Assembly: GCA_016165875.1 (NCBI GenBank)
Contig: JABBOT010000015.1
Span: 1,891,921 to 1,955,920 of the forward strand
Direction: 5' to 3'
Origin: Acanthopleura granulata
Lineage: Eukaryota; Mollusca; Polyplacophora; Chitonida; Chitonidae
Length of the DNA stretch: 64,000 nt
Each line of letters starts with the position of its first letter. Position 1 is the first letter of the stretch. The translations under genes were made by a program, and so were the position numbers. Under the pieces are notes generated by a model, which was not told the origin of the DNA, did not search any database, and saw only the letters and a program-made list of their open reading frames with translations. Below are positions 12,668 to 23,424 of this stretch, in pieces.

Positions 12668-13872
12668 ATCGTTTCCTTCTCTGACAGCGAGGATGGACTA
12701 CAAAATGCACTTGCTCAGTTGTCTATTTATTGTAATAAGTGGAAACTTACCGTGAATGATTCGAAAACAAAAACTGTCATTGTAAGCAAGCAGCGTGTGA
12801 AGAACGTGCATTTTAACTACTCCACCAAACTTCTTGAAACTATTGATATTTTTAAACGTCTTGGTATCGAAATTTCATATAACGGTAATTTCAATCGATG
12901 TTGCAAAGAAATGGTTGAACAGGACCCTGGTGCCATGTACGTGCCAGTGGGAAATGCAAGAAGAACTCACTGTCTGTTGAGCTCCAGTTTTATCGTTTTG
13001 ATACCTTGTTACTACCTATTTTCCTATACAATTGTGAGGTGGGGGATCATGTTAGTAACAAAACCACTGAAAGGGTACACATTTTTTTGTAAACATATTC
13101 TTAACGTAAAAGATACCATTATGCCTGCTAAGGTGAATGCTGCAAGTTGTTCTCTGGGAAGGAAACCAACTTAAGCCGCGTAATGTACAATACAGTGTTT
13201 TTATTTCATAAAACTGAAATTTACTCCTCTCCATGGATGCACTGCACACAGGGTGTGCTTGATGAATGTGGTATGTCAAATGTGTGGTATGATCAGAGCC
13301 ATTTTAACCCAAAATGGATTCTAAATAGTATACAGTTAAGGCTTTGTGATCAGTACCCATAGCAATGAAGGTATGAGACATCAGAGAGCCTTAAATGCTA
13401 CCCTTATAAATTGTACAAAACAGATTCCCGGCTTGAAAAATACCTCCCCGACCTGTCAGTATATTATAGACAGAAACTAACAAGATTAAGATTATCAAAC
13501 TACTGTCTACCACAAGAAAGAGGGGAGAGTGAGGGAGGGGGGCAAAATGTAACGATGAGCTTCATGTCTAATCGAGTGCAAATATTTCCGAGACCTTCAA
13601 AGGGAATTCATCCAAAATTACCATAATAGAACAAAAGACTTATATCACTCCAGAATGTTCTCCTGTTAAAAGGAAACACAATTACCATGCATAAATTAAG
13701 TAAATTTATCAAAAGAGGATTAGACAAAATATAACCCATGTAACTATATAAGCAGTATATGTACTTTGCATGTTGTGATATTTGTCACCGCCTTATTGGT
13801 ATGAATGTAAAAACAGTGTTCCTCTGATACCCCATGTGTGGTCTGAGTGAATAAAAAATGATGATGACGATG
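12668..13872 (+). mobile_element. Decayed 3' end of a non-LTR retrotransposon (CR1/L2/jockey-like)
   Basis: Three frames together give the C-terminal part of a reverse transcriptase ORF2. Around 12680 the frame reads SDSEDGLQNALAQLSIYCNK followed by WKLTVN..KTK, the motif that follows the YADD catalytic box in such enzymes. The frame then shifts near 12920, where a better match continues in another frame (SVELQFYRFDTLLLPIFLYN). HTFFCKHILNVK and a segment at 13147-13362 (SSPWMHCTQGVLDECG) follow, then LEKYLPDLSVYYRQKL at about 13430, and a GDELH-like cysteine region to a stop near 13732. A 3' UTR with AATAAA (13850) and a short ATG-repeat tail (13858-13872) closes it. The catalytic domain and ORF1 are absent, and frameshifts and stops make it inactive. 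Confidence 0.75.
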
Positions 13873-15807
13873 GAAGCAGAGATGAGTCTTAAACTTACCA
13901 CTCTGAGAAATACAATGTAAGTATTTCATCTCTCTCAAAAATCGCGTAAGCCGCAGTACATGTTACGACTCAAGAATGCATTAAATATTGGCTATCCAAG
14001 ACAAGATGAAACCAGTATTGTGTATAGAAAGAGGCAGATGATGAATACAAGGAAACAAAACACCAGCACAAAAAAAAATAAACGAATGTATCATAACGGT
14101 AGAAATGCCTTTTTCTAAAAGCAAACTCAGTTAAGACACATTCCCCTGGCCGATATGTTTTGCTCATCAATACTGCATTTCTAGCCGCTTCTCATCGATT
14201 TTTCTTTTTCCTTTGTCACAAGATCGTGGTATCTTTGTCGAATTCCTTAATGTTGATTTGGGATTTCATCGTTCATCATCATCACTCCGATAAACACTCC
14301 GATACAAACGCCAAGGTGCATCTGGTGCCTCGCCCGTGTTTCCAGCCGTAGACTACTCTCAGCTCACAAACAACGACCGTTGAAGACACCCCTGAAGCTT
14401 CTCGGTCTCCAGTCTCCTGCCCCTATTGATCGGTGAAAATCTAAGTGAAACACTTGAACAAGATTGCTTATTTCCTAAAATATGTGGGTACTTCCATTAT
14501 CACGTAATTGGGACAGGCGAGTTGGACTCCGAGGAGAGAAAGGCGGCCTCCCAAAACACACCGTGCGTGTTTACGCTGGCAATTGCCTGCTATTGGAGTG
14601 CAGCTCACCGTAATCTGAAATCTCCGACTCCAAGGCGCATTGTGCAGGGATCAACGCAAACGCCCCGAACACCTGTCATGTGAACGCCCAAATTTAAACA
14701 TGTCGGATGTAGGCTTCGTCTTCTGAAGGGAGTTACAGGAAGAAAATTCTAAATTACACACTGTTATTAAATGGCTACCTAGATCACACATGTATGGCCT
14801 CCAACCGCTCGCCCCTCCCCTGCGCATTTGTTGGGAGTCTGGGAGAAATAAGCTATTATACGTTTAGGACAGGATTCATACTTGGGCTATGTTTCATAAT
14901 GTGAGTGGGAAACTGAGCTTAAAGCACGCGACATGCTGAAATTATAAATTGTGATCCCTGATCAAGGTGTAAGACTCAAATCCAAGTTCAAAACATGTAA
15001 AATGTGGTAAAAATGAATACAAATAATAAAGCAATGGTACTTTTTCTATAATTCGCATCATGTCAATTAGGGTAAGGAACACTTCACCAGAATTGAACAG
15101 TCTTGTCCAAATTTCTCCCCGCCGTTAACAAATCGGTTCAAAGCTGTATTACGTCTCATTTCTCGGGGCATTAACACTTACGTAATACACTGGCACTGCA
15201 GCGTCACCGCTGGAAGCGATGTGTTTTATTGCAGTTTGGACCTTTTTACTAGCCAGTCAGTGTCCCCGTGATGTTCAACAGTATACGCCAAGCCAGTCAC
15301 ACTGAAATAGAGGTTTAAATCGAGAAGTCCACTCTGCATTTGCAGTCGTGCAAAACCTCTATTAAGGATTGCTTCTCAAAATTATAACGAAGTGAGCTGA
15401 ATTAAACGAAAACCTGTTTTGATATGTTTGGTTTCTTTACAAATTCATACCGTCCACATAGTTCCTGGAATCCGCTTCGCTTTAAAAATTGGAACACAGG
15501 AAAAAAAATTGTATTTCAGCGGAGCAAGAAAACGTTACAATCAATGTATAACGAGGAATACACTGGTTAGGCCAATGACGCTGATTTGGTTTCCAGGAAG
15601 GATGCATTGTAACCAACACGGGCGCTATCATCGCGTATACAATACCCGCGCAGGCGATGAAAGATGTTTAAATGCGACGCTGTAATTGCCTACATCTGAT
15701 CGGCTTCAACATGTGGATCCATTATAATGGGATAATAGAAACATTGCTATTGTATCTTTCAGTAGAATCCATCATCATTATTAGATTAATAACAGTTAAT
15801 ATACCCT
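13873..15807. other. Noncoding stretch, no gene seen
   Basis: Open frames here (up to 88 codons) lack recognisable features. I see no repeat family member beyond simple AT-rich runs. Confidence 0.4.
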
Positions 15808-16065
15808 GCTGCGCTCCGTTGGTTAGAGCGCTATCGCAGCGTAAGAATCCACAAGCCTCCCACCAATGCGGTAGTTGTGAGTTCAAGTCCAGCGGATGCT
15901 GCCTTTCTCTCCTGCTGTAAACGGGAAGGTCTGCCAACAGCCTGCAGATGGTCAGGGTTCCCTCGGGGCTGTGCGCGGTTTCCTTGCATCATAATGCTGG
16001 TCGCCGTCGTATAAGTGAAATATTCTTGAGTACGGAGTAAAATACCAATCAAATAGATAAGTAAA
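15808..16065 (+). repeat. SINE family 1, full-length copy
   Basis: This is the clearest plus-strand copy. The head TCCGTTGGTTAGAGCGCTAT is tRNA-like (A-box region), and GAGTTCAAGTCC at about 15879-15890 matches a B box. The body carries GGGAAGGTCTGCC, CATAATGCTGG and GAAATATTCTTGAGTACGG, and it ends ACCAATCAAATAGATAAGTAAA. Transcription would be by RNA polymerase III from the internal boxes. No clear target duplication was found at this copy. Confidence 0.85.
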
Positions 16066-16439
16066 CCCTACTCTAACAGAAAAATGACCAAAATTGCACT
16101 TAGCGACATAGATCGTGATTCGTGCGTGCGACTTATATCAGACCTGCTGGAGAGGTCCATGTGACAGACCCGGTAGCCATTGTTGTAGGTTTTACATCTG
16201 ATCGGTGAAAATCAAGACGTCACGCTACTGACACTTGTCACACCGTCCTCACCACGTGAGGTATATTTTCAATATGGCATTGCCAATATCGGACATTGTC
16301 CTTTCAACACAAATCGGCCAAAGTGGTGTAGTCATTTGTTCCATTCTGTCATACGTCAACAGTACATCCCTGCTTCTGTATAGTTATGCTGATGAAGCAG
16401 AGAGGCATGTTACTACACAGTAACATCAGAGAATAACGT

Positions 16440-16800
16440 GTTTATACCCAGCTTGGAACCGCTTGTGTAGGCGGAGGATGTCCGGCATCCTTCCATGGAT
16501 AGCAATATACAGAACTTTCCTGCATATGGCGTGTGCATATCTCGCCCGGTAACATGAGTTTGGACTCGAGTTACGTGACGATTTTAACCAAGGTCACATG
16601 TTATTATTACAAAAACCCAGTGTTTCAGAGTCATTATATCAAACGAATTAATAATCTATCTTGAGTTGTACAAGGAGTATTACTCGTATCTAAATATGCC
16701 TAATGCAGACACACTCTTCGGAATACACCGAATCCGTTTAATCCTGGCCTATAGGAACCGTAAATCGCATGGTCTTGAATAAAATTGTCCACGATTAACA
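16440..16800 (+). repeat. Dispersed repeat, related to 47.48-47.77 kb
   Basis: The stretch with GTGCATATCTCGCC, the later GGTCACATGTTATTA and CACACTCTTCGGA aligns in order with 47480-47770 (TATGCATATCTCGCC, CGTCACAAGTTATT, TGTTCGGAGTGTC). The copies are strongly diverged. No protein is visible, and the family is not recognised. Confidence 0.5.
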
Positions 16801-17110
16801 CTGTAGTTCGCCACTATAGTTTACCAGTAAAGTTATCTCATTGTAGGTCAACATCCTAGTGTGCCATTCTAGTTCACCACTGAAATTCAATGTTATAGTT
16901 CTGTACAATATTTCACAGTTGTCGTTCACAGCCTGGTTTTCCCAGTGTAGTTCATCATTCTAGTGTACCAGTGTAACAGACCATTGTAATTCACTGATGT
17001 ACATGTAGGTTTCTAATGTAGTCCAGCATAGGAGTTCACCGCGGAGTGTAGGCCACTGTTGTATTTCACCACTTTACTTCACCACTGTTTACCATTATAC
17101 TTTACAAAAA
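16798..17110. repeat. Degenerate short-period tandem repeat
   Basis: A loose motif close to AGTTCACCACTGT or its variants (GTAGTTCGCCACTATAG, TAGTTTACCAGT, TTCACCACTT) recurs many times over about 300 bases. The spacing is irregular at roughly 12-30 bases. It looks like an old minisatellite that has decayed. Confidence 0.6.
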
Positions 17111-18904
17111 CAGTTAACCATTCCAGCTGAACATTCAAGATGATATCTGTTTTCATCTTATCAGTAAGGCAAAGGTTGCCTAAGTATAAGAATCTCTGAA
17201 GAGTCACATTTGTATTGAATGCATTGTCATGTTACAATTACCAGTTAGCGTAAGAAGACTATGCCAAGGGTAACAGTCCATATTGGGAAAGGTTAGTGTT
17301 TGCCTGGACACTGATAGGGGTAAAATACTCGCTTGAGACATCAATAAATGTCTCGTATCAAGCGGCTTTTACAATACAACGGTATCCTGTGTCAGCATTC
17401 ACTAGTATCTGTATTAGGCTTCTATAGTAAGGTATGTCTTACCAGACATGGTCTTGTACAAGCCATCCTAGTGTCACTCACGGCGGGTTAAAGTTTACCT
17501 ATTGCCTAAAGATAAAGTGACCATTAAGGATGCCTCTTGTTTGTTTTAAATTTGCCGTAATAAAATGTCAGTTAATGAAGGGTATCTGCACCAAAAGGAT
17601 TTACTATTTTTTTGAAAAATTAATTTGTGTTTTCATGCAGTGCTGCATAATTTTTCACTAATACGACGCTGGCTATGTTTAAATGTTGGGGAAAACCTTT
17701 CTGAACCGTTTTGGCTCTGTTCGGTTTACCAATATTAAAACATTACAGTTGCCTGGGGGATTAGACAGAGTTTTTCCACTCCAAAGACCCCAAGACATGA
17801 ACACAAGAGTGTTCGGCTAAGAGTAAGACTCAGGCCGAGCCTGATTCATGGGACAGAAGACGTCATTACTTCTTGGGAGGATTCTAGAGCCACGAATAGA
17901 GGGGAGCTTATATTCGTTCTACCGGGCTAAGTCGCTTAAACTGAAGGAATGGGTGATTTTGAACTTGGAAGCATTTGTCAAAGGACGAACTTTTCATAGA
18001 AATGATCGCGTGTAATTGTGTTCAATAACTGGACGACAGTTTGCGTGACTGGTTTAGAACAGTAGTGTAGGCGTGTGTTATCCCTCGCTTTGTGCAGCAC
18101 ACTTCCACACGCGACAGGAGAAGCAGCGCGGTATCTGTGGTCAGTGCGTATGTAGTATCAAGTACACTGGATTATAATGACATTAACAGTAAAAGTCTGA
18201 TACAAAGAAAACACTGCATTGAAAAGTAATATAAATGGCCTAAACGTCAACCGATAAGGAGCACATGTACAGAAATTCACAGGAAAACGAAAACGAAGTG
18301 TACGTGTTTTGTTAAGCGGCTTGCTTAAATGAACAAACGTTGCCATTGTTAGGATTTATCTATGAAGTAGACGCCAATGTCCAAATGTTTTCCAAATGTC
18401 CATTTGTTTTCGGTGTATATCCCAACATAAACTTGCCCGATATGTATCAGATTTGATGATAGTACCCAGAAAAACTTGGAGGATAAAAAAAGCATGTACA
18501 TACAAATATGTCACCTTTCAGAGCAGAGGAAAGAGATGGAAAAAATTATAGATGCGTCTGCTTTTTTTTACATTGGCCTCTGCCTGACCAGAAATGCTCA
18601 CAAGTGCATTAGAAACACCAGCATCAAGCTTGACCTACGGGCCGTTGATACGTGTACGACAGAACTCTACAAAAACAGGTTTTTGATCATTCTAGTATTT
18701 ATTGTTGTCCATCCCAGACAAAGGTCTGGGAGTCATCGGTGTCAGACACCGCAGCTCTCTGCAGGTTTTCGAGATTCCAACACAGTTGTTATAACAACAA
18801 GAAAAAAATATGCGTGTCACATTAAAATAGCGTATCTGTAGTATGATATTTTCACTTTACCCACAGGTCAAAGCAACAAATTTACATGCGATACGGTGGG
18901 TTTA
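17111..18904. other. Noncoding stretch, no gene seen
   Basis: A 121-codon plus-strand frame at 18476-18841 has a hydrophobic middle but no start context, homology or splice evidence that I can support. Nothing else stands out. Confidence 0.4.
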
Positions 18905-18917
18905 TCAGAGAATTATA

Positions 18918-19177
18918 TTATTATTATTATTATCTGATTGGTGTTTTACGCTGTACTCAAGAATATTTCACTGATACGACGGCCGCCAGCATTATGGTGG
19001 GAGGAAACCCACGGTGAAAACCCATGACCATCCGCAGGTTGCTGGCAGACCTTCCCACGTACTGCCGGAGAGGAAGCCAGCATGAGCTGGTCTTGAACTC
19101 ACAGCGACTGCATTAGTGGGAGGCTTCGGGTCATTGTGCTTCGATAGCGCGCAAACCGACTCAGCCACGGAGGCCCC
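18918..19177 (-). repeat. SINE family 1, full length, with target-site duplication
   Basis: Read on the plus strand it begins with the reversed tail (TTATTATTATTATTATCTGATTGGT), then the conserved GTGTTTTACGCTGTACTCAAG block, the TGGTGGGAGGAAACCCACGG block, the GTTGCTGGCAGACCTTCCCA block, and the head ending GACTCAGCCACGGAGGCCCC. A perfect 13-base duplication, TCAGAGAATTATA, flanks it at 18905-18917 and 19178-19190, which proves retroposition. The tail repeat is TTA/TAA, unlike the TTTA type of other copies. Confidence 0.92.
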
Positions 19178-19377
19178 TCAGAGAATTATAACATAGAATG
19201 TATCTTGTGATGCAAGTCAGATAAAGTGCATGAGAACTATAAACAAGAAAATCTGTACTATAAATTCCTGCCCCAGCGTGTCGAAAGTAAACTGAATGGC
19301 AACATATATTATGGGAGAGTTGTCACCATCGTAAATGCGGTTTAATTGCCAGGGCAGCTACTTGGTAAGACGGGCCT

Positions 19378-20280
19378 CTAGCGTTCAGGTATATCAAAAG
19401 TCTGAGACAGTACTGCGCAGATACCGAGAAAGAAAATCTTAGCATTCTTCTGTATTCTTGTCGGAAATGAAAACAAAGATGCCTGTGACAGGTCCATATC
19501 CCTGAAGTCTGTAAGAACTACATACATACCTCCTTGAAGAATCCCCATAACATTTACATTTCGACCTTCATTTGTTTGTTTTATATGAGGCGCCGAACCC
19601 AGGCAACAAAAATCACCTGAATCTTTTCGCTGAAACAAAAGTTCAAGAATTGAACGTTGTTCCACGATTCCGCTGAAAATCTTCAGATTCCTGCAACAAC
19701 AAAACCACCATTCGGATTTTTGTAAAGCCTTCGAAAATTCTTAGAAACCTATTTTAACGGTTTCAAGTAAAGCATCTTGCTTTTCCTCGCTGTGCAGACG
19801 AATTGCTACCAGAGGGTTTCATTCAATAGAGTGCGGAGGAACAATAAAAGCTGGTTCTGTCCATACCCGCTTTAATAATTCCATAGCTTTCCAGAAAATT
19901 ATCTGTTTTGCTAAGTGGAATCTTAGATAACTATACGTTGTAATAAGACCACTTTTTGTCGACAGCGTGTAACTTAAGTCGCTTTTCTTCTGACAGGCAG
20001 AGAATGCAAGTGTTTCTTCGATCTTTGAACTGATGTCAAAGCTGTCTGAAGGCTGAAGAGCTGTGGCATTTAGACTGAGCAGCACCAGAACATCCTGGCC
20101 GTCTTCTACAAACCCCACATGCTCCTTTCATTCAAATCCTAATTGACGCACTCTGCATGAAGCTTTTCTCCATCATTACAGCTCGCGTTGTGTGTCCGGT
20201 GTCGACGAAATCGTTAATAGCATGAATGAAGGTGCTTACAGGGTCGTTCTCTGGCAGTCTATGGCGATGAAAGAACAATT
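19378..20280 (-). pseudogene. Probable broken multi-exon gene, function unknown
   Basis: Three protein-like stretches lie in order on the minus strand. The first (about 20275-20150) reads LPENDPVSTFIHAINDFVDT and follows a splice-acceptor-like CGCCATAG. It meets a TGA and continues in the same frame (20118-19848) as FVEDGQDVLVLLSLNATALQ to ELLKR, where CGG/GTATGG could be a donor. After about 155 bases, TTTTGTTGTTGCAG is a good acceptor (near 19692). The third stretch then runs (SGIVEQRSILELLFQRKDSG, later MYVVLTDFRDMDLSQ) to a stop at 19378. The in-frame TGA and a phase mismatch at this junction argue for a pseudogene or wrongly placed exon ends. I recognise no family. Confidence 0.35.
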
Positions 20281-20742
20281 ATTTAGAGGGTAACGGAGCA
20301 GAATATGATTTCTTATAATCTATTTCTTTATTTCTGCACTAGTGACGAGTATACAGTCGGGGGAAGCAAAACGACACAAAAACCTTTAGTTTATTTAAAT
20401 GACTGACGCTAAGGTACATGGTTGAGGTGTGGATTCAAACCAAACTTGGACTGAGAAGTTTGTTTATATACTGACTTGAATGATGTTTCATGGCACACTC
20501 AACAGTGTTTTACTTACTTATGATGGCGGTCTATATCATGCTTGAAGGGACAGGGAATTTGAAGCTTCTCCCACCCTCTGCCCATGCGGGAAACCTTTTA
20601 TAACACTAATCGACGTCAATGAGGCCGATTTTGCAGTCTAATATCCACGTCCATCGAAGACCATTTCTATCCCATCATCATTGTGCGCATGTCTGTACGT
20701 CACACGTCCAGTGTTGGCGTTTACCCTACACACGTCAAGTTG

Positions 20743-20812
20743 ATAGCCTTCGTACATGTATAAATGAAAATTTCTCGAGTACCGCCTTAAAGGCTATCAG
20801 TTGAATCAATAA
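20743..20812 (+). repeat. SINE family 1, decayed 3' remnant
   Basis: GTATAAATGAAAATTTCTCG then AGTACCGCC and a TGAATCAATAA end follow the order of the SINE 3' part (GTATAAGTGAAATATTCTTG, AGTACGGCG, CAATCAAATAA) with many changes. The assignment is by pattern only. Confidence 0.45.
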
Positions 20813-23116
20813 GAACATTTAACTTATTGGCGATTACCGAGGATTGTTTCTCTTATGCCTTTCGATAAGACACTTTCTGAATGACGCTTAATAACTTTAC
20901 AGTTGAGTGGCATGAGTGCTTTATAAAGCTCGTACAAACCCGTAGGACATACTAAATGCAACTGACGTGAGTTTTCGTTTAGTTAAATTTCTCCCTTGAC
21001 GACACTGTCAAAAGAAACCTTAAATTTTAATCGCAATCTTTTCAAGATTGAAAATCGTATCTTGAAAACAGCATTGGAAACATTATTCAGTGTTAAATGA
21101 GGTGTTTTTTTTGGGAAAACAACCATGCGTATCCAATATTTTAGCCCTTGAAAAAAACCCACACACTTTTGCCTTGTTTTTTGGTCTTGGAGACAATTAT
21201 CTGAGGGCTTCCTATCCTTTTCCGAAGAATGATAGCTTAGAATTAAAATAAGTTGGAAGTCAGGAAATTCATCATTCAAACTGATGAAAAAAAAACATCA
21301 TGTTAATTGAATTCTAATGGTTTTCTGGCAATCCTATCATATTTTTTACAACATATCCTAAAGGTTGTGTTTGCATGAAAGACTGTGCAGATGTCGACAG
21401 TGCTTTTGCCACGTCAATTAAAACGGCAGAGCCGATTGTGAATAAGAATTCTTTTGGTCACAGTTAATGAAAAAAGCCATTGAGATAGCCGGATAATATT
21501 TGTCATAGATTGTTGCAGTGTTGTCTGTTAAATGTCACTCTGTAAATGTAAATTTATCACAAGTTCCACTACAGGTCATGATTTAGTTGGATTTGTACAC
21601 CAAGACGTTTCTGTCATCAACCTAGGGCTAGGTGTCTTGGTTTCCATCCAGAAAGGGACAATTTCTTGAAAGCCCAATTTCTTGTCTTGAAGAAATACGT
21701 CAAACCTAATATTTTACATCATAACCCTTTTGTTTCCCTATATACCACGATCCTGCACTGGACGGGTCACCTCCTTACTTTAAGACCGCTTACCCAATGC
21801 AGCTCATGTTTTTTTATGACTAAAGCCGTACATTTTCCTTCGGTTTATACGTTATGCTTCAGTGCTGTTTGTTTTTAAATTATTGGTTACGGGTCGCTTT
21901 ATCGGTTTGCAACATCTCTGTGAAAACTACTGTGTACCACCGGTGCACATCAATGTGGAAAAACATGCACATCCACGTAATTTTGTCTACCAACAGCACA
22001 CAATATGCTTAGTTTGTGTAATACATCCACAATGACGTGTGTAACATTGATACACAATTTGTGTAGAGATAAAGAGCAGAGTAACAACGACATCTTGGAA
22101 AGGGCATCTTGTTAAGTTGCCCCAGTTGGGGTTTTGTTCTAACTGTTCCTGTAGATGCTTTAAAACTGGCAACTTAGACAACCATGGAAAAGCAGCACAC
22201 CATTCCAACCTGTACAACCAAAAAACCCACGTGGTCTTGCTCTCATGGAGATTCTCGACGTTGTGTGTAATTCCAATTAAATAATCAAATATTTCCATAC
22301 TTGTAAGAGGTATGAGTTCACCGGACTGGAGGCGAGGGTGCCTACAAAGCCTCTAGGTTAGGTATTTATACTTGGGTGGGGACACTGTATGAAGTTATCT
22401 GACGGGTTACACTGACGCAAGTTCAGTCATTTTTTAAGGCGTCAAATCTGCGAACAAAAACACACAAAGCCATTACTTAAATTTCCATGTGACTCTCAAT
22501 TCATTAAGGAAGTTGGCCGTGTTTGTAGATTCGCTGCTCTGCCGTGTGTCATTATTGAAGTATTAACTGCCTTGCTGACAGGCACGCAGACGGCTTATTC
22601 CTAAGGGTCACGGGGAAGCGGCTAGTTGCAGATAAAAATCGGCTTCACGGAAGTCATTTTTCAGCGTCTAAACGACATAAATCCCACTTCAACATTTAGG
22701 ACGAGAAACTGGAAGGGTGCTGAAGTATATTCTAGTAATGAATGATGCCTCGTTCCGGAATAAACCCGCTGAAGCAGAAACGTCTCGCATCAATATCGGC
22801 GGGTCCGTCGTTTGATCTTCGCTTCTGTCAGCAGTGATTTCGGAATAAATCATTTACCGTTCCAAAAAGATGATCCCGTGAGCGCGAATTCTTTTGTAAC
22901 ACTTAGTCATTTCTCCTGTGGAAGTCTCCTGTTTTTTCAGAGTCTGTAATCCCAGCTCCAACAGAACACACCTGGTCAATAACTCAATAACCTTTAGGGT
23001 TTCAACCGACGCCGCATTTTTCAGTACGCCATAAACGCTCGAAATCGCCAGAAAGATCCTCCTTTTAACACCGTTAAACAATAACTCCAGATGTGTTGGC
23101 CATCTCAAGGGTATCT
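20813..23116. other. Mostly noncoding; minus-strand frames unassigned
   Basis: Minus-strand frames at 20983-21279, 21987-22298 and 22854-23108 are longer than most around them. The last continues the frame of the candidate exon at 23.2-23.4 kb after an in-frame TAG. None has a recognisable domain. They could be exon remnants or chance. Confidence 0.3.
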
Positions 23117-23424
23117 ACCACACTTTATACAGCCGATTTTTTTTAAACTGCACAACTTTACGAAGGAAACGAAAGGGGCAAAAAACAAAGCAAAGCAAGA
23201 CTTACTGGTTTGATATGCCGCACGAAGGAGATTTGATCTTGGTTTATTCTGTGATTAAATGCTATTTGATCTTGTTCATGTTGCTCTACGGGGTACGGAC
23301 GAAGCGTCCTTAAAATGTTTATATGCTGTATCTTCTCGTGGAAGGGCGAGCCCATGCCGTTAAAGTGCTGCAGCCACTGCAACATCATGCCAAGAACACC
23401 AGACATGACACCCCACCCAGTCAC
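23117..23424 (-). CDS. Weak candidate terminal exons of an unknown gene
   Basis: On the minus strand a frame entered near 23424 reads SGVLGMMLQWLQHFNGMGSP and later QDQISFVRHIKP, then meets a consensus donor GTAAGT (23205-23200). A pyrimidine-rich run ends in GTGCAG at 23148, giving a 58-base intron in phase 0. The joined frame then stops at TAG (23115-23117) after about 10 codons. Alternatively, an acceptor at that TAG itself would carry the frame on to 22854. No start codon, domain or family is recognised. The support is the splice-site pair and the open frame only. Confidence 0.2.

Noticed and set aside
23350..23424. TGWG motif suggesting a trypsin-like protease exon
   Set aside because: The surrounding residues lack the catalytic Ser motif and conserved cysteines; four residues are not enough.
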